DNA of 64,000 nucleotides from UBA830 sp002295635 (GTDB lineage: Bacteria; Pseudomonadota; Alphaproteobacteria; MPNO01; UBA830). The stretch is from positions 62,001 through 126,000 of the forward strand of contig DBHK01000023.1 of the NCBI GenBank assembly GCA_002295635.1, given 5' to 3'. The notes under the pieces are model-generated. The model saw only the letters and a program-made list of their open reading frames with translations, was not told the DNA's origin and did not search any database. The position numbers were made by a program, and so were the translations under genes. The number at the start of each line of letters is the position of its first letter. The stretch's first letter is position 1. Of the stretch, positions 45,481 to 55,284 are shown piece after piece.

Positions 45481-46347
45481 CTATATCCGGTATCGTTTCC
45501 ACAGTGCCCAGTCGTCAATCGCTGATATTAGGTCTCCAGAATCGATAGACGACGCGCCTCCACGTAAGCGGCTGATCAGGCCCGGCCTTACACTGGCTCT
45601 GCAGAAAATTACCCTGTCACCAAAACGGTCGCGCATCTCCGATCGCATCTCAGCCAATCCATCGATTAGCCCGTTTTCCACTGCCTGATTGCCGGTCCAG
45701 ACATCTCCTGAGAAAAGCACCCCGTCGCTCGCCTTTAGGCGGTCACCACGCCGCCCATAGATATATGATTTAAAGTTTTCAAAAATATCCTCCTGTAATT
45801 CCCGTAGCCGATCGACGTCCTCAGATTTTTCATCCTGAAAAGGATCAAGCATACCCTTACGCTTGCCCGTCGAATATACGCGGCGTTCTATCCCGAAACG
45901 CTCTATCAGATCTGCAAACCCGAAACCCGCAGAAATCACTCCAATCGAACCGATGATCGAATTGGAATCGGCGAAGATCTCGTCTCCAGCGCATGCCAAC
46001 CAGTAACCACCGGAAGCAGCTACGTCTTCGCAAAAAGAGATAACGGAGATCTGTTTTTCCTCCGCTAAGTCGCGGATCTGCCTGGCGATAAGGGCGCTTT
46101 GTACTGGAGACCCTCCCGGAGAATTGATCACGAGCGCAACCGCCCTCAGGTTTCTCCGAGCAAACAGCTTGGTTATGGCCCTCTCGTGACTTTCAAGGCT
46201 GAGACCCGTTCTGCCGGGTCCCGCCGATCGACCGATGACGCCGTCCAAACGCAAAACGCCTATCACAGGTGGTGGGTTTCGAAAGCGTTCGAAAGGTAGC
46301 TTCCTCAGTAAATCGCCTATGGCGTCCTTTATACTGTCGAGATTCAT
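45481..46347 (-). CDS. S49 family peptidase (SppA/SohB-like)
   Basis: A 288-residue ClpP-fold serine protease of the signal-peptide-peptidase A group. The Ser-Lys dyad is S112 (EDVAASGGYWLA) and K164 (YSTGKRKGMLDPF); the NSPGGSPVQS loop at 75-84 supports the oxyanion hole. There is no clear membrane segment, so it is probably cytoplasmic or loosely attached. It lies 16 bases after the TrmN6-like gene, an order common in Alphaproteobacteria. Confidence 0.9.
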   Translation of the reverse strand: MNLDSIKDAIGDLLRKLPFERFRNPPPVIGVLRLDGVIGRSAGPGRTGLSLESHERAITKLFARRNLRAVALVINSPGGSPVQSALIARQIRDLAEEKQISVISFCEDVAASGGYWLACAGDEIFADSNSIIGSIGVISAGFGFADLIERFGIERRVYSTGKRKGMLDPFQDEKSEDVDRLRELQEDIFENFKSYIYGRRGDRLKASDGVLFSGDVWTGNQAVENGLIDGLAEMRSEMRDRFGDRVIFCRASVRPGLISRLRGGASSIDSGDLISAIDDWALWKRYRI

Positions 46348-46363
46348 AGGATGATTATATCAC

Positions 46364-47170
46364 TTATTTTAGGGGACAGGCACCACCACGCAGGATTGCA
46401 TCTGCCTGCTCGGTATAGTTGCCATCTTCTTCATGAAGAACAAGTCCCGGCAACATTACCAACGGGGTTCGTATATCCTTGCGCGCACGAATGATTACAC
46501 GTTTGGCTGCAACCCCCCTTTTGGGCCATAACGGAAACACCGTAATCTCTCCCGCTTTGCCCTGCATAAGTGATAGAATTTCGTCCAGCCGGTCAGCGCG
46601 GTGAATTAATGTTATAGTACCTTCAGCGCGAACCATACGCAGAAGGAACCCGATCCAGTCGCTCAGTCCCGCTTCCCCCTCTGAATTGGCTGTGGCGCGA
46701 CCTAGATCAGGTGACGAATTCGCGTCGTCGTTGCGGAGAAAAGGGGGATTTGCGATTGCGTGATCGAAACTGCCAGCCGCAACACGTGGTAACGGCCGCT
46801 CCAAATCCCCGATCATTACCTGGACGTTATCTGTCAATCCGTTCAGCCGAGCGTTGTCATTCGCAAGACGTACCATATCGGGCTGAATTTCGATGCCAGT
46901 AACGCTACAGTTGGGCGCACGCCGCGCAAGACAGATCCCCGCAGTGCCATGTCCGGCACCAGCTTCCAGCACCCGGTCACCGGGTCGAGCATTAACTGAT
47001 GCTGCCAACATGACCGGATCTATGCCAGCTCGATAACCATTTACAGGCTGACGAATAATTATCGACCCGTTTAAAAATGAGTCTTCGCTAAGACTCTCCG
47101 GCGGAGTTGACTTCGGCACCTCAGTCAACACGATCTCCCTTGTTAGGGTCTTGTAGAAGGCGGTGGACAC
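46364..47170 (-). CDS. TrmN6-like tRNA1(Val) adenine N6-methyltransferase
   Basis: A 268-residue Rossmann-fold methyltransferase. SAM-binding VLEAGAGHGTAG lies at 67-78 and the N6-adenine motif NPPF at 141-144 (HAIANPPFLRND). The GYRAGIDPVMLAA segment at 45-57 matches the TrmN6/YfiC group, which methylates A37 of tRNA1(Val). Translation probably starts at GTG (47170). It is divergent from ispB, as in other Alphaproteobacteria. Confidence 0.85.
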   Translation of the reverse strand: MSTAFYKTLTREIVLTEVPKSTPPESLSEDSFLNGSIIIRQPVNGYRAGIDPVMLAASVNARPGDRVLEAGAGHGTAGICLARRAPNCSVTGIEIQPDMVRLANDNARLNGLTDNVQVMIGDLERPLPRVAAGSFDHAIANPPFLRNDDANSSPDLGRATANSEGEAGLSDWIGFLLRMVRAEGTITLIHRADRLDEILSLMQGKAGEITVFPLWPKRGVAAKRVIIRARKDIRTPLVMLPGLVLHEEDGNYTEQADAILRGGACPLK

Positions 47171-47417
47171 GATAATATTTCTTATTCACAACCATGGCTC
47201 TCAGTCGGATCGCATCGACGCTTCCCTCAATTCTACTCTTATATTTATTAAAAATCACGATCGAAGCGCCCGCCGATTCGAGTAACTCTCCGTTTTACAA
47301 CAAAAGTACCATTTCATTAGATATAAGTATTTCTTTCAAGCATCTTCCATCTTGACCGACACCTTACCCGAACTATGTTCCGTACATGTATCAGAAACGT
47401 CAACATCCGAGGTTTCC

Positions 47418-48440
47418 GTGAGCGTTATTGTAGATCTCGACCGCGAGCGTCGGGAACGGCCAACACCGTCCATCGAAGCGCTATCCGCGCTGACTAAAGA
47501 AGACATTCAAAACGTCAACCAAACCATCATCGATAGGATGGAGAGTCCTGTAATTCTAATCCCCCAAGTCGCCGGCCATATTATTGCTGCCGGCGGAAAA
47601 CGGTTACGACCCATGCTCACACTCGCCAGTGCCCGGATGTGCGGATACGAGGGCGACCGTCACATTGGCTTGGCCGCATGCGTAGAGTTTATTCATACCG
47701 CCACCCTGCTCCATGACGATGTGGTAGACGAAAGTGATCTGCGTCGCGGTGCCGCTAGTGCAAATGCTGTTTGGGGTAACAAATCCAGTGTACTGGTCGG
47801 CGATTTTCTTTTCAGCCGAGCATTCGAGCTTATGGTGGAGGACGGCAATCTTGATGTGCTCCGAATCCTTTCGCAGGCTTCGTCGATTATCGCCGAGGGC
47901 GAAGTGCTGCAGCTCGTAACAGCTAACGATACCGAGACAGTGGAGGCAGACTATCTTGAAGTGATTGAATCGAAGACCGCGAAATTGTTCGGTGCCGCCA
48001 GTGAAATCGGTGCAGTCGTCGCAGGTAGGCCAGAACAAGACTGGCAGGCACTTTCCTCGTTCGGTCATAATATTGGTATGGCATTCCAACTCGTCGACGA
48101 CGTTCTGGACTACTCTGCCCGACAGGCGACGCTGGGCAAGGCCGTAGGAGATGATTTTCGTGATGGAAAGATAACCCTTCCGATTGTCCTCGCTTTCCGA
48201 ACCGCGGACGATGACGAAAAAACTTTCTGGCGCCGAACGCTGGAAGATCTTGAGCAGAAGAAAGGAGATTTTCGACGCGCGGTCGCCTTACTGGAAAAAT
48301 CTGGCGCTCTTACAGCGACAATGGAGCTTGCCCGAGAGTACGGTACAAAAGCAACCGCAGCGCTGGAACAATTCCCGGACGGCGAGATAAAATCATCATT
48401 GAACGACGCGGTTGAGTTCGCGATCCATCGAAGTTTTTAA
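47418..48440 (+). CDS. ispB: Polyprenyl diphosphate synthase (octaprenyl/decaprenyl type)
   Basis: A 341-residue trans-prenyltransferase that builds the ubiquinone side chain by adding isopentenyl units. Both aspartate-rich motifs are present: DDVVD at 100-104 and DDVLD at 227-231, with GGKRLRP at 59-65. The frame opens at a TTG at 47352, but the GTG at 47418 has GAGG five bases upstream and gives a normal length. The side-chain length cannot be told from sequence here. It converges on a crotonase-family gene six bases away. Confidence 0.92.
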   Translation: MSVIVDLDRERRERPTPSIEALSALTKEDIQNVNQTIIDRMESPVILIPQVAGHIIAAGGKRLRPMLTLASARMCGYEGDRHIGLAACVEFIHTATLLHDDVVDESDLRRGAASANAVWGNKSSVLVGDFLFSRAFELMVEDGNLDVLRILSQASSIIAEGEVLQLVTANDTETVEADYLEVIESKTAKLFGAASEIGAVVAGRPEQDWQALSSFGHNIGMAFQLVDDVLDYSARQATLGKAVGDDFRDGKITLPIVLAFRTADDDEKTFWRRTLEDLEQKKGDFRRAVALLEKSGALTATMELAREYGTKATAALEQFPDGEIKSSLNDAVEFAIHRSF

Positions 48441-48446
48441 GTGCGC

Positions 48447-49268
48447 TTACTTTCCTGTGAACAAAGGTTCGCGCTTCTCCATAAATGCCTCTCGGCCTTC
48501 TTGGTAATCATCGCTAGCGAAGCAGGCATCAATTTGGGTCTGGATCTCTTTCATATCGCGAGCGTTTTCCGCTAGCTGCGTGTTTCGAATGGATGTCTTG
48601 ATCGATTTAATCGTCAGTGGCGCGTTCGCAGCAATGGAATTAGCGATCTCCCTAACTGTATTCTTCAGATTAGCTTGCGGAACGACCCGGTTGACGAGCC
48701 CCATTTTTAGACCCTCGAGGGCGTCGTAACGGTAACCGGTAAAGAGCAACTCCGCCGTGTAGGCTGGCCCAATCAATTTCACTAGGTCATCAACACCGCT
48801 ATATCCAAAACCGAGACCCAGCTTGGCAGGAGGCGCACCGAATTGAGCGTTTTCGGCGGCAATACGGAAATCACACAATAGCGCAGTCAGTAAGCCAGCA
48901 CCTAAACAATACCCATGGATCATTGCGATCATTGGCTTGGTAAACTGGCGCATCGCGAGGTTCGCCCGTTCTGAGGCTTCGTCGTATACTTTCCTTGACT
49001 CCTCCGACGAACGCTTTTGACTAAATTGGGAGATATCGGATCCGGAAATAAATGCGCTCTCCCCCGCGCCGGCGATTACCACCACACGGACGTCATTATC
49101 GGCCTCGAAGTTGGCCATAATCCCCGGTATCGCGCAGCGCATATCATAAGTAACCGCATTATGCTTAGCCGGATGGTCATAAGTCATCCACCCGACCCCA
49201 TTCTCTTTACGAAAGTGTATCGTTTCTGGGCTAGCGCGGAGTGTCTTTCTTCCAGTGGCATCGGCCAT
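48447..49268 (-). CDS. Enoyl-CoA hydratase/isomerase family (crotonase-fold) protein
   Basis: A 273-residue crotonase-superfamily protein with oxyanion-hole segments AFISGSDI (72-79) and HGYCLGAGLLTALLCDFRIA (118-137). Both glutamates of classical hydratases appear to be missing: the first position is leucine (GAGLL) and the second is P147 (FGAPPAKLG). It therefore probably performs another acyl-CoA reaction. GAAGGAG precedes the ATG. It is unlike the crotonase at 8777 in these positions, so the two are not recent copies. Confidence 0.82.
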   Translation of the reverse strand: MADATGRKTLRASPETIHFRKENGVGWMTYDHPAKHNAVTYDMRCAIPGIMANFEADNDVRVVVIAGAGESAFISGSDISQFSQKRSSEESRKVYDEASERANLAMRQFTKPMIAMIHGYCLGAGLLTALLCDFRIAAENAQFGAPPAKLGLGFGYSGVDDLVKLIGPAYTAELLFTGYRYDALEGLKMGLVNRVVPQANLKNTVREIANSIAANAPLTIKSIKTSIRNTQLAENARDMKEIQTQIDACFASDDYQEGREAFMEKREPLFTGK

Positions 49269-49523
49269 GTTTTTTTCTCCTTCTTATAAGACCCTGCTAT
49301 TGGCAGCATGTTTGTCTTTTCACATAAAATAACCGCCAAGATTATCGAGCTGGCTTGCGGAGGCCAGTCTCGTACGAACTGAGGTAAGTTCGAGAAGCCT
49401 GAAATGACTGGGACCGAACCGCGCGTCGACCACGTTAATTGATTCCTTCAAATATTTGAGATCGCAGATTGAAACCGTGCGGAAGACAAGTCAACGATCC
49501 CCTACAGGTGGCTTTGCAACCGC

Positions 49524-49552
49524 TTGCCGGCAGAAGCCTCGAGCGGTATAAA
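49524..49552 (+). promoter_or_regulatory. Promoter of tRNA-Pro
   Basis: TTGCCG (49524-49529) and TATAAA (49547-49552) are separated by 17 bases, an optimal sigma-70 spacing. Transcription would begin near 49559, nine bases before the mature tRNA 5' end. The remaining part of the 299-base region 49269-49567 shows no gene. Confidence 0.6.
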
Positions 49553-49567
49553 CTTGCCCGTTTCAGT

Positions 49568-49644
49568 CGGAGTGTAGCTCAGCCTGGTAGAGCACTGTCT
49601 TCGGGAGGCAGGGGCCGGAGGTTCGAATCCTCTCACTCCGACCA
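49568..49644 (+). tRNA. tRNA-Pro (anticodon CGG)
   Basis: A full cloverleaf can be drawn. The acceptor stem is CGGAGTG/CACTCCG, with D arm AGCTC...GAGC, anticodon stem CTGTC/GGCAG around loop TTCGGGA (anticodon CGG, reading CCG), and T arm GGAGG-TTCGAAT-CCTCT. The 3' A and CCA are encoded. Length is 77 bases with CCA. Confidence 0.97.
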
Positions 49645-49815
49645 TCTAACACGTAATACCAAACGCCGCCTCTCCTTCTCACATATCGGCTCGCTTATGT
49701 CTCTTTAAGCTGGTATCAAATTACGTGATTTGTGGTTGCAAGAATTATAGACGCAGATTGCGGATGAAATCGGCGTTTAGCTTTATTCACATGAGACCTA
49801 CCAACAGAAGTCCGT

Positions 49816-51318
49816 ATGACTGACCGGGAATTTCCGAGAGTATTTATTCTACTGGTAATGTCATTAGTTACGGCGGTGTACATATGCGCGTTAACTATTG
49901 TTAACGTTGCTTTACCCCAAATGCAGGGCGCTCTGTCAGCTACGCCGGATCAAATCTCATGGGTTATTACCCTTAACTTAGTTGCGACAGCCATAGCAAC
50001 TCCACTTACAGGATGGTTGGTATCAAAATGGGGACAACGCAATATATTGATCTGGTGTGTTATCGGTTTCTCTGTGACAACCTATATGTGCGCGGTCTCA
50101 AACTCACTGGAGCCTTTATTGTTATACCGGATTGGCCAAGGAGCTTTTGGTGCCCCGTTGGTTCCCATCGCTCAGGCGGTAATCCTTAACACATACAAAG
50201 AACCCCACAAGCGTGCAGTCGCCATGAGCATCTGGGGTATGTCAGTAGTAATTGGACCCGGTCTTGCTCCCGCGCTTGGTGGGTATATGGCAGAGGAACA
50301 TAGCTGGCGCTGGACTTTCTATTTACTCCTACCGGTATGTTTCGCAGCACTTCTTGGTGTCTTAGCATTCATAAAAGACAGCGAGAGAGCGGGAAATTCC
50401 AAGCTGGATTGGACAGGGTTTATTGCTCTGTCAATGGCTGTGACTTGTCTGCAAATCATTCTTGATCGGGGTGAGCGCCTCGACTGGTTCGAGAACAAAT
50501 CAATAATTCTTATGGGAGTGGTATTATTACTAAGTGGGTATTTTTTTGTAGTACATTCTTTTTTCAATAAAAATCCTTTTATTAACCCAAACCTGTTCAC
50601 TGATCGGAATTATGCTATCGGCCTATTTTTCGTCTTCGTATACGGTATGCTTAATGTAACCCCTACAGTACTTCTCCCGACTATGTTGCAAGATTATGTC
50701 GGATACCCGGATTCGGATATCGGCCTCATTCTGGCGATGCGAAGCGTTGGTATTTTTCTTGGCTTCCTAGTGGCGCCAAGGCTGTCAAAAATCGACCCTC
50801 GTTATAGTATGGGTATGGGTCTTTTGACGATCGGTTTATCGGGATTAATCTCAGCAGGATTCAATACCAATATTAGTGTTTGGTTCGTATGTTGGACTGG
50901 TATCCTGCAGGGAATCGGTTGCGGATTATTGTGGGTACCACTTTCGGTAGTAGCTTTTTCCACACTTCGGAGCGATCTCATGGCAGACGGTACCGCATTT
51001 TTCCATTTAATACGAAATTATGGGAGTAGCATCTTCATTGCACTAAACGTGATGGTCGTCTTGAGAACAAGCAAGGTAAACCACTCGGAGCTGTCGGAAA
51101 TTGCAAGTCCTTATAATGAACATCTGGCACGACCGGGCATAGAAGAATTTGTGAATTTGGACACACCAAACGGGCTGATTTCGCTAACGCAAGAAATCGG
51201 TAATCAGGCCGCTATGATTGGTTACCTAAATTCTTTTATCTTGTATGCATTAGGCGCCCTTATTCCAATCCCTTTCTTATTGGTAATTCGAAGAAAAACA
51301 GTACCAGAAAAGAGTTAA
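49816..51318 (+). CDS. DHA2-type MFS multidrug transporter (EmrB-like)
   Basis: A 500-residue, 14-helix major facilitator. It has NVALPQMQGALSATPDQISWVITLNLVATAIATPLTGWLV (described in part), the GWLVSKWGQRN loop motif, and the antiporter motif C-like GMSVVIGPGLAPALGGY near residues 136-152. These place it with proton-driven EmrB/QacA exporters. No EmrA-type membrane fusion partner is adjacent, so export may be to the periplasm only. Confidence 0.9.
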   Translation: MTDREFPRVFILLVMSLVTAVYICALTIVNVALPQMQGALSATPDQISWVITLNLVATAIATPLTGWLVSKWGQRNILIWCVIGFSVTTYMCAVSNSLEPLLLYRIGQGAFGAPLVPIAQAVILNTYKEPHKRAVAMSIWGMSVVIGPGLAPALGGYMAEEHSWRWTFYLLLPVCFAALLGVLAFIKDSERAGNSKLDWTGFIALSMAVTCLQIILDRGERLDWFENKSIILMGVVLLLSGYFFVVHSFFNKNPFINPNLFTDRNYAIGLFFVFVYGMLNVTPTVLLPTMLQDYVGYPDSDIGLILAMRSVGIFLGFLVAPRLSKIDPRYSMGMGLLTIGLSGLISAGFNTNISVWFVCWTGILQGIGCGLLWVPLSVVAFSTLRSDLMADGTAFFHLIRNYGSSIFIALNVMVVLRTSKVNHSELSEIASPYNEHLARPGIEEFVNLDTPNGLISLTQEIGNQAAMIGYLNSFILYALGALIPIPFLLVIRRKTVPEKS

Positions 51319-51343
51319 ACTGTAATCAGAATGGTTGGCTGCT

Positions 51344-52306
51344 TCAGTCCGAACTCTTCGGCACATTCAGCCCACTGGTAAGCGAACGCACAAGCTGGAA
51401 GATCCTGAAAATGCTGTCCTGCAATACCTGCGTGGCGCGGGCGCGACCATAGACTTTAGAGGCCGTATAAACAGCCTGAATTAGAACCTTGGCGTCTTCC
51501 TCTTGACTGACCTCAAGTAATTCGAGCCCGTGATCAAAATAACCGAGACAGATCGCCGCTAAAGCCGCGACCATAGCTATGTCCGGGGTAACAGTCTCTG
51601 GTTCGCGCAGGAAGATTATATCTGCTTGGACAAGTCTACCTCGCGAATATGAAGGGTTTCTCTTCACCAAACATGGATCGCCAGCCCAAGGACGCTTTCG
51701 CCACCGGGCTTCCTCAACAATATCCACAGCGTACAAACCCTGACCTTCCAGAAATGCGATTAACTCACCTGCAAGTGGCTGACCAATCCGATGTCGAATG
51801 TATCCGGCCTCTAGCTTTATCGCGACGATACTTTTGAGTGCCTCCCCACTCCCCTTGAGAATATCTAGTTCTATTCCCTCCACGTCGAGTTTTAGAAGGG
51901 TGGGCTTAGGCACTCCTAGATTGGCCACCGCGTAGTCTATCGTCACAGTTTTTATATCGACCGTACGCTCCACCTGGAAAAGGTCGTCGAGACCATAACG
52001 TGCCCCTATCGCCGTATCATGCTCGAGAAAAGACGCACCGGTCGGGTCTCTGGGGACCTGGAGAATCGAACTGGTATCGGGACCGCCAAGAGCGATCTCA
52101 AAAAATTTTTCGCTCCGCCATAAGCCTGATGGAGACATTTCCTCAAATGCCATCGGCTCTGGCTCAAACCCGATTACGTCTATGGCAAACGCAAAGGGCG
52201 AGAAGAACACATCCGTCCCACCACGCGCCCCAACGTCCCAGAGACAAAATGCGCACTCCCGCAAGGTAGAAGCTAAGTTGGTGCCAGCGAACAAGTTGGG
52301 TTTCAT
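51344..52306 (-). CDS. FkbM family methyltransferase
   Basis: A 320-residue protein with the FkbM methyltransferase domain: LWDVGARGGTDVFF at 22-35 (SAM-binding strand and loop), GFEPEP at 46-51 and LLKLDVEGIELDILKG near 147-162. FkbM proteins O-methylate sugars or polyketides and are often tied to surface glycans. A C-terminal helical part (about 240-320) is unassigned. The ATG at 52306 is preferred to an upstream TTG. It converges on the DHA2 gene, with 25 bases between the stops. Confidence 0.85.
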   Translation of the reverse strand: MKPNLFAGTNLASTLRECAFCLWDVGARGGTDVFFSPFAFAIDVIGFEPEPMAFEEMSPSGLWRSEKFFEIALGGPDTSSILQVPRDPTGASFLEHDTAIGARYGLDDLFQVERTVDIKTVTIDYAVANLGVPKPTLLKLDVEGIELDILKGSGEALKSIVAIKLEAGYIRHRIGQPLAGELIAFLEGQGLYAVDIVEEARWRKRPWAGDPCLVKRNPSYSRGRLVQADIIFLREPETVTPDIAMVAALAAICLGYFDHGLELLEVSQEEDAKVLIQAVYTASKVYGRARATQVLQDSIFRIFQLVRSLTSGLNVPKSSD

Positions 52307-52520
52307 AAATAGACATCCAAGTGTGGAATCGGGCAATAATACCTTGTGTCATTTTAACCTGTATACAGGATTAACTATACTTGGATCTCCGGTTGATAGT
52401 GGTTGGCCCACTATAAGCGCGATTGAGGTCAACGCTCGGCTCCTCGAAGTCGTACCTGTAGAGATTGACGTAACCGGCATAGTCAACGAATAAGAAGCAT
52501 CAACTAGGGAGAAATGACTG

Positions 52521-52844
52521 ATGGCATTTTATGAATTACGTCAATACACAGTCCTCGAAGGGCAGATGGAGAACTGGCTTAAGATGATGCAGGAGAAAAT
52601 AATTCCATTTCAGGTATCCAAAGGTGCTGTGATCGCCGGGAGTTTCCGAGGTGAAGATGATGATTCGGTTTACATATGGATTCGCAGATTCGAAAATGAG
52701 GCGGAACGTGAGAGGCTGTATACTGAAATATACGACAGTGATTACTGGAAAAATGATGTCAGCCCGCGCCTGTCGTCAATGCTAAACCGGGAGGCGATGG
52801 TGGTGACCCGCATGACTCCGACGGAAATGTCGATCCTGCAATAA
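52521..52844 (+). CDS. NIPSNAP family protein
   Basis: A 107-residue ferredoxin-like (dimeric alpha-beta barrel) protein. It begins MAFYELRQYTVLEGQMENW and has VYIWIRRFENEAERERLYTEIY, both typical of NIPSNAP. The family's biochemical role is unsettled, though members often accompany catabolic genes. GGAGA lies eight bases before the ATG. It is 34 bases upstream of an EamA transporter gene, probably co-transcribed. Confidence 0.87.
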   Translation: MAFYELRQYTVLEGQMENWLKMMQEKIIPFQVSKGAVIAGSFRGEDDDSVYIWIRRFENEAERERLYTEIYDSDYWKNDVSPRLSSMLNREAMVVTRMTPTEMSILQ

Positions 52845-52878
52845 ACCCCACGAGAGTGTTTACCGTCGGAGACTCCCC

Positions 52879-53760
52879 ATGGATGTAGATCCTAAAGCAC
52901 AGGACTCACGCCTTGGAATTTTCCTCCTGTGTTCAGGCGTAGCGTTTTTTGGAATTGGCGAGGCCTGCGTAAAAATATTAGCAGCTGATTATCACATCCT
53001 GCAGGTTGTTTGGGCACGGTATGTTTTCCATGCGCTCGTATTCCTCGCCATCTTTTCCCGGTCTGGAATCATTAGCCAGATGAAAACTTCGCGACCGTTC
53101 CTCCATATCGCTCGATCAATCACTCTGATGATTGGAACGATTACTTTTTTTACCGCGTTGATTTACCTCTCTATGCCGGATGCTGTAGCTATCAACTTCG
53201 CCGCGCCGCTTCTGGTCACCGCTTTATCGATAACTTTTCTAGGCGAAAAAGTAGGCCCACGTCGCTGGGTGGCGATATTCATTGGTTTCCTTGGTGTATT
53301 GGTGATTATCCGCCCCGGAATGGGTATGATGCATTGGGCGGCGATCCTGCCGCTTGGCACTGCCGTTTGCTATGCCGCTTATCAGATTATGACCCGTATT
53401 GCAGGACGGACAGAAGACACCAAGACAAGCCTTTTCTGGACATCGACGATGGGTGTTATCGTGATGTCTTGTATTGCTCCATTCGTTTGGAAAGCACCCG
53501 ACGCACAAGCTTGGGGAATTATGGTAGCAACAGGCGCCCTGTTTGGGTTCGGCCATTATTTGCTGATCCGCGCATTCGAAGTCGCGACAGTATCAACCCT
53601 GTCGCCTTTTCTCTATACTCAGATTGTTTGGGTGACAATCCTCAGTGTCATTGTCTTCAACCAGTTGCCGGATGAGTATTCGATCCTTGGGGCATCGATT
53701 GTGATCGGAAGCGGACTATATATTTGGCACCGTGAAACTTGCGACCGCGGAACTACATAA
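52879..53760 (+). CDS. EamA/DMT family transporter
   Basis: A 293-residue permease with ten predicted helices in two EamA repeats (about 10-140 and 150-285). It ends LGASIVIGSGLYIWHRET, usual for the RhaT/EamA group. GGAGA lies six bases before the ATG. Its 3' end overlaps the convergent SDR gene by eight bases. Substrate unknown; it is not a close copy of the transporter at 10863. Confidence 0.86.
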   Translation: MDVDPKAQDSRLGIFLLCSGVAFFGIGEACVKILAADYHILQVVWARYVFHALVFLAIFSRSGIISQMKTSRPFLHIARSITLMIGTITFFTALIYLSMPDAVAINFAAPLLVTALSITFLGEKVGPRRWVAIFIGFLGVLVIIRPGMGMMHWAAILPLGTAVCYAAYQIMTRIAGRTEDTKTSLFWTSTMGVIVMSCIAPFVWKAPDAQAWGIMVATGALFGFGHYLLIRAFEVATVSTLSPFLYTQIVWVTILSVIVFNQLPDEYSILGASIVIGSGLYIWHRETCDRGTT

Positions 53761-54601
53761 TTATAGGAAGTTGGTGGGATTCTGTGCGCGCACCCGCCGC
53801 GGCACATTCGGGTTCAAGTTTTGTATCCCAGTCATCCGCCTTGTACCGGCCACCCGTGTAGTCTTTCGACGCATCCGAACACAGCCACAAGATTGACGCG
53901 TTCATGATGTCTGGCGGAAGCGGGGTGCGCTTTGTAACACCTGTCACCATTCGAGTATTAGTGGCCCCACCCGGCAATAGTACGTTGACAGTAACACCTT
54001 TCGTTGAGCCCTCTTTGGCCCAAGCGACGCTCATCGCCTCTAGGGCGGCCTTCGACGGGCCGTAGGGTGAATTCATCTCCCGGGTCATTGACCGATCACT
54101 AGTCGAAACGTTGATAATCCGACCGAAATTATTTTCGATCATATATTCGCATGCGATAGCGCTCATTTGAAATGTACCGATAACGTTAGTAGTCATGGTC
54201 TCTACCCAACGGGAACGATCGGTTTCCCAGAAGGGTACTGGCTCACCACCTGTGGTCTCGCGGACATAAGAAATTCCCCGTGCAGCGTTGTTTACCAATG
54301 CCTGCACGCTGCCGAATTCGGATATCGCAAACGCTAAAGTCCGTTCACAATCGCTTAGGTTGCGTATATCCGCCTGTAACGGCGCCACCTCTCCAGCCAA
54401 ATCCGCCGCAAGTGCCACTGTTTCATTCAGCGATTCTGGATCGCGGGCTACAGTGATAACTACCGAGGCCCCCCTCTCTGCCAAAGCCAAAGCCATGTGG
54501 CGACCGATGCCCTGCCCACCGCCGGTGACGATAATCGATCGACCAGATAAGCACGGATAGGCAGCCGGGCCCTGCGGTCCCTCTTCAGGAGTGTGTTTCA
54601 T
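53753..54601 (-). CDS. Short-chain dehydrogenase/reductase
   Basis: A 282-residue classical SDR. It has TGGGQGIG near residue 26 for NAD(P), NNAARG near 107, and the catalytic S-Y-K as STSDRS followed by YGPSK at about 178-182. It is slightly longer than usual at both ends. It starts three bases after the AhpD-like gene, so it belongs to that operon. The substrate is unknown, but the CoA-transferase upstream suggests a carboxylic-acid catabolic pathway. Confidence 0.88.
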   Translation of the reverse strand: MKHTPEEGPQGPAAYPCLSGRSIIVTGGGQGIGRHMALALAERGASVVITVARDPESLNETVALAADLAGEVAPLQADIRNLSDCERTLAFAISEFGSVQALVNNAARGISYVRETTGGEPVPFWETDRSRWVETMTTNVIGTFQMSAIACEYMIENNFGRIINVSTSDRSMTREMNSPYGPSKAALEAMSVAWAKEGSTKGVTVNVLLPGGATNTRMVTGVTKRTPLPPDIMNASILWLCSDASKDYTGGRYKADDWDTKLEPECAAAGARTESHQLPIIM

Positions 54602-54604
54602 ATA

Positions 54605-55207
54605 TCATTCGTCTGTTACGTGTTTGCCAGGCACCCAGCCGCTATTGGATAGATTTGAAAGTCCGAATTCTAGCGGCCTCGGCTCAAGATCTGTCGCCAT
54701 CGTATCGTTCCAGCGGTTGAGCCAGCCGAACAAACAGACCGCGGCAACCAGCTCGACAATTTGATCATCATCGAAATATTTATGCAGTTCCTCCATATCT
54801 TCGTCCGATACAGAGTTTGGCGACGCCCCAGCGCCCTGAGCCATCCGAAGAACCGCTCGTTCCGCATTATCAAAATGTTCACTTGTTTCGTAATCCCAGA
54901 TGGCAGCGACCTTTTCCGGTGAGACACCGTCTACCACGCTAGCAGACTCCGCCGTATGAGAAGAACAGTACATGCAGCCTGCGGAGCGGCTTGCCATATA
55001 GCCCGCCATTCTCTTCAAGGGCAGCGGGACCTTTCCGGATACGCCGATCACTTCTCGCGCGAGGCGCGTAAAGGCCCGCAGGATATCCGGAGACCGGCCC
55101 ATGGCGAGGAAACTATTCGGGACGAAACCGAGCGCCTTTTCTGCGCGGCTGAAAACGTCCTCCAGTTCAGGTGCTTCTTCGCGCCGTATAGGTTTTACTC
55201 GGGCCAT
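54605..55207 (-). CDS. Carboxymuconolactone decarboxylase/AhpD-like protein
   Basis: A 200-residue all-helical protein with the AhpD-type redox motif CMYCSSHTA (CxxC followed by His) near residues 78-86. Proteins of this kind are often annotated as peroxidase-related or carboxymuconolactone decarboxylase family. The CxxC suggests an alkylhydroperoxidase-like thiol activity rather than decarboxylation. It lies 77 bases after the CoA-transferase beta gene and three bases before the SDR gene. Confidence 0.85.
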   Translation of the reverse strand: MARVKPIRREEAPELEDVFSRAEKALGFVPNSFLAMGRSPDILRAFTRLAREVIGVSGKVPLPLKRMAGYMASRSAGCMYCSSHTAESASVVDGVSPEKVAAIWDYETSEHFDNAERAVLRMAQGAGASPNSVSDEDMEELHKYFDDDQIVELVAAVCLFGWLNRWNDTMATDLEPRPLEFGLSNLSNSGWVPGKHVTDE

Positions 55208-55284
55208 CTGTTTTTCCTTTCAATAGCGTCTGGCAATAACAAATTCTGGCACGGACCAACGAGGATAGGCATAACTGCCTTGGA

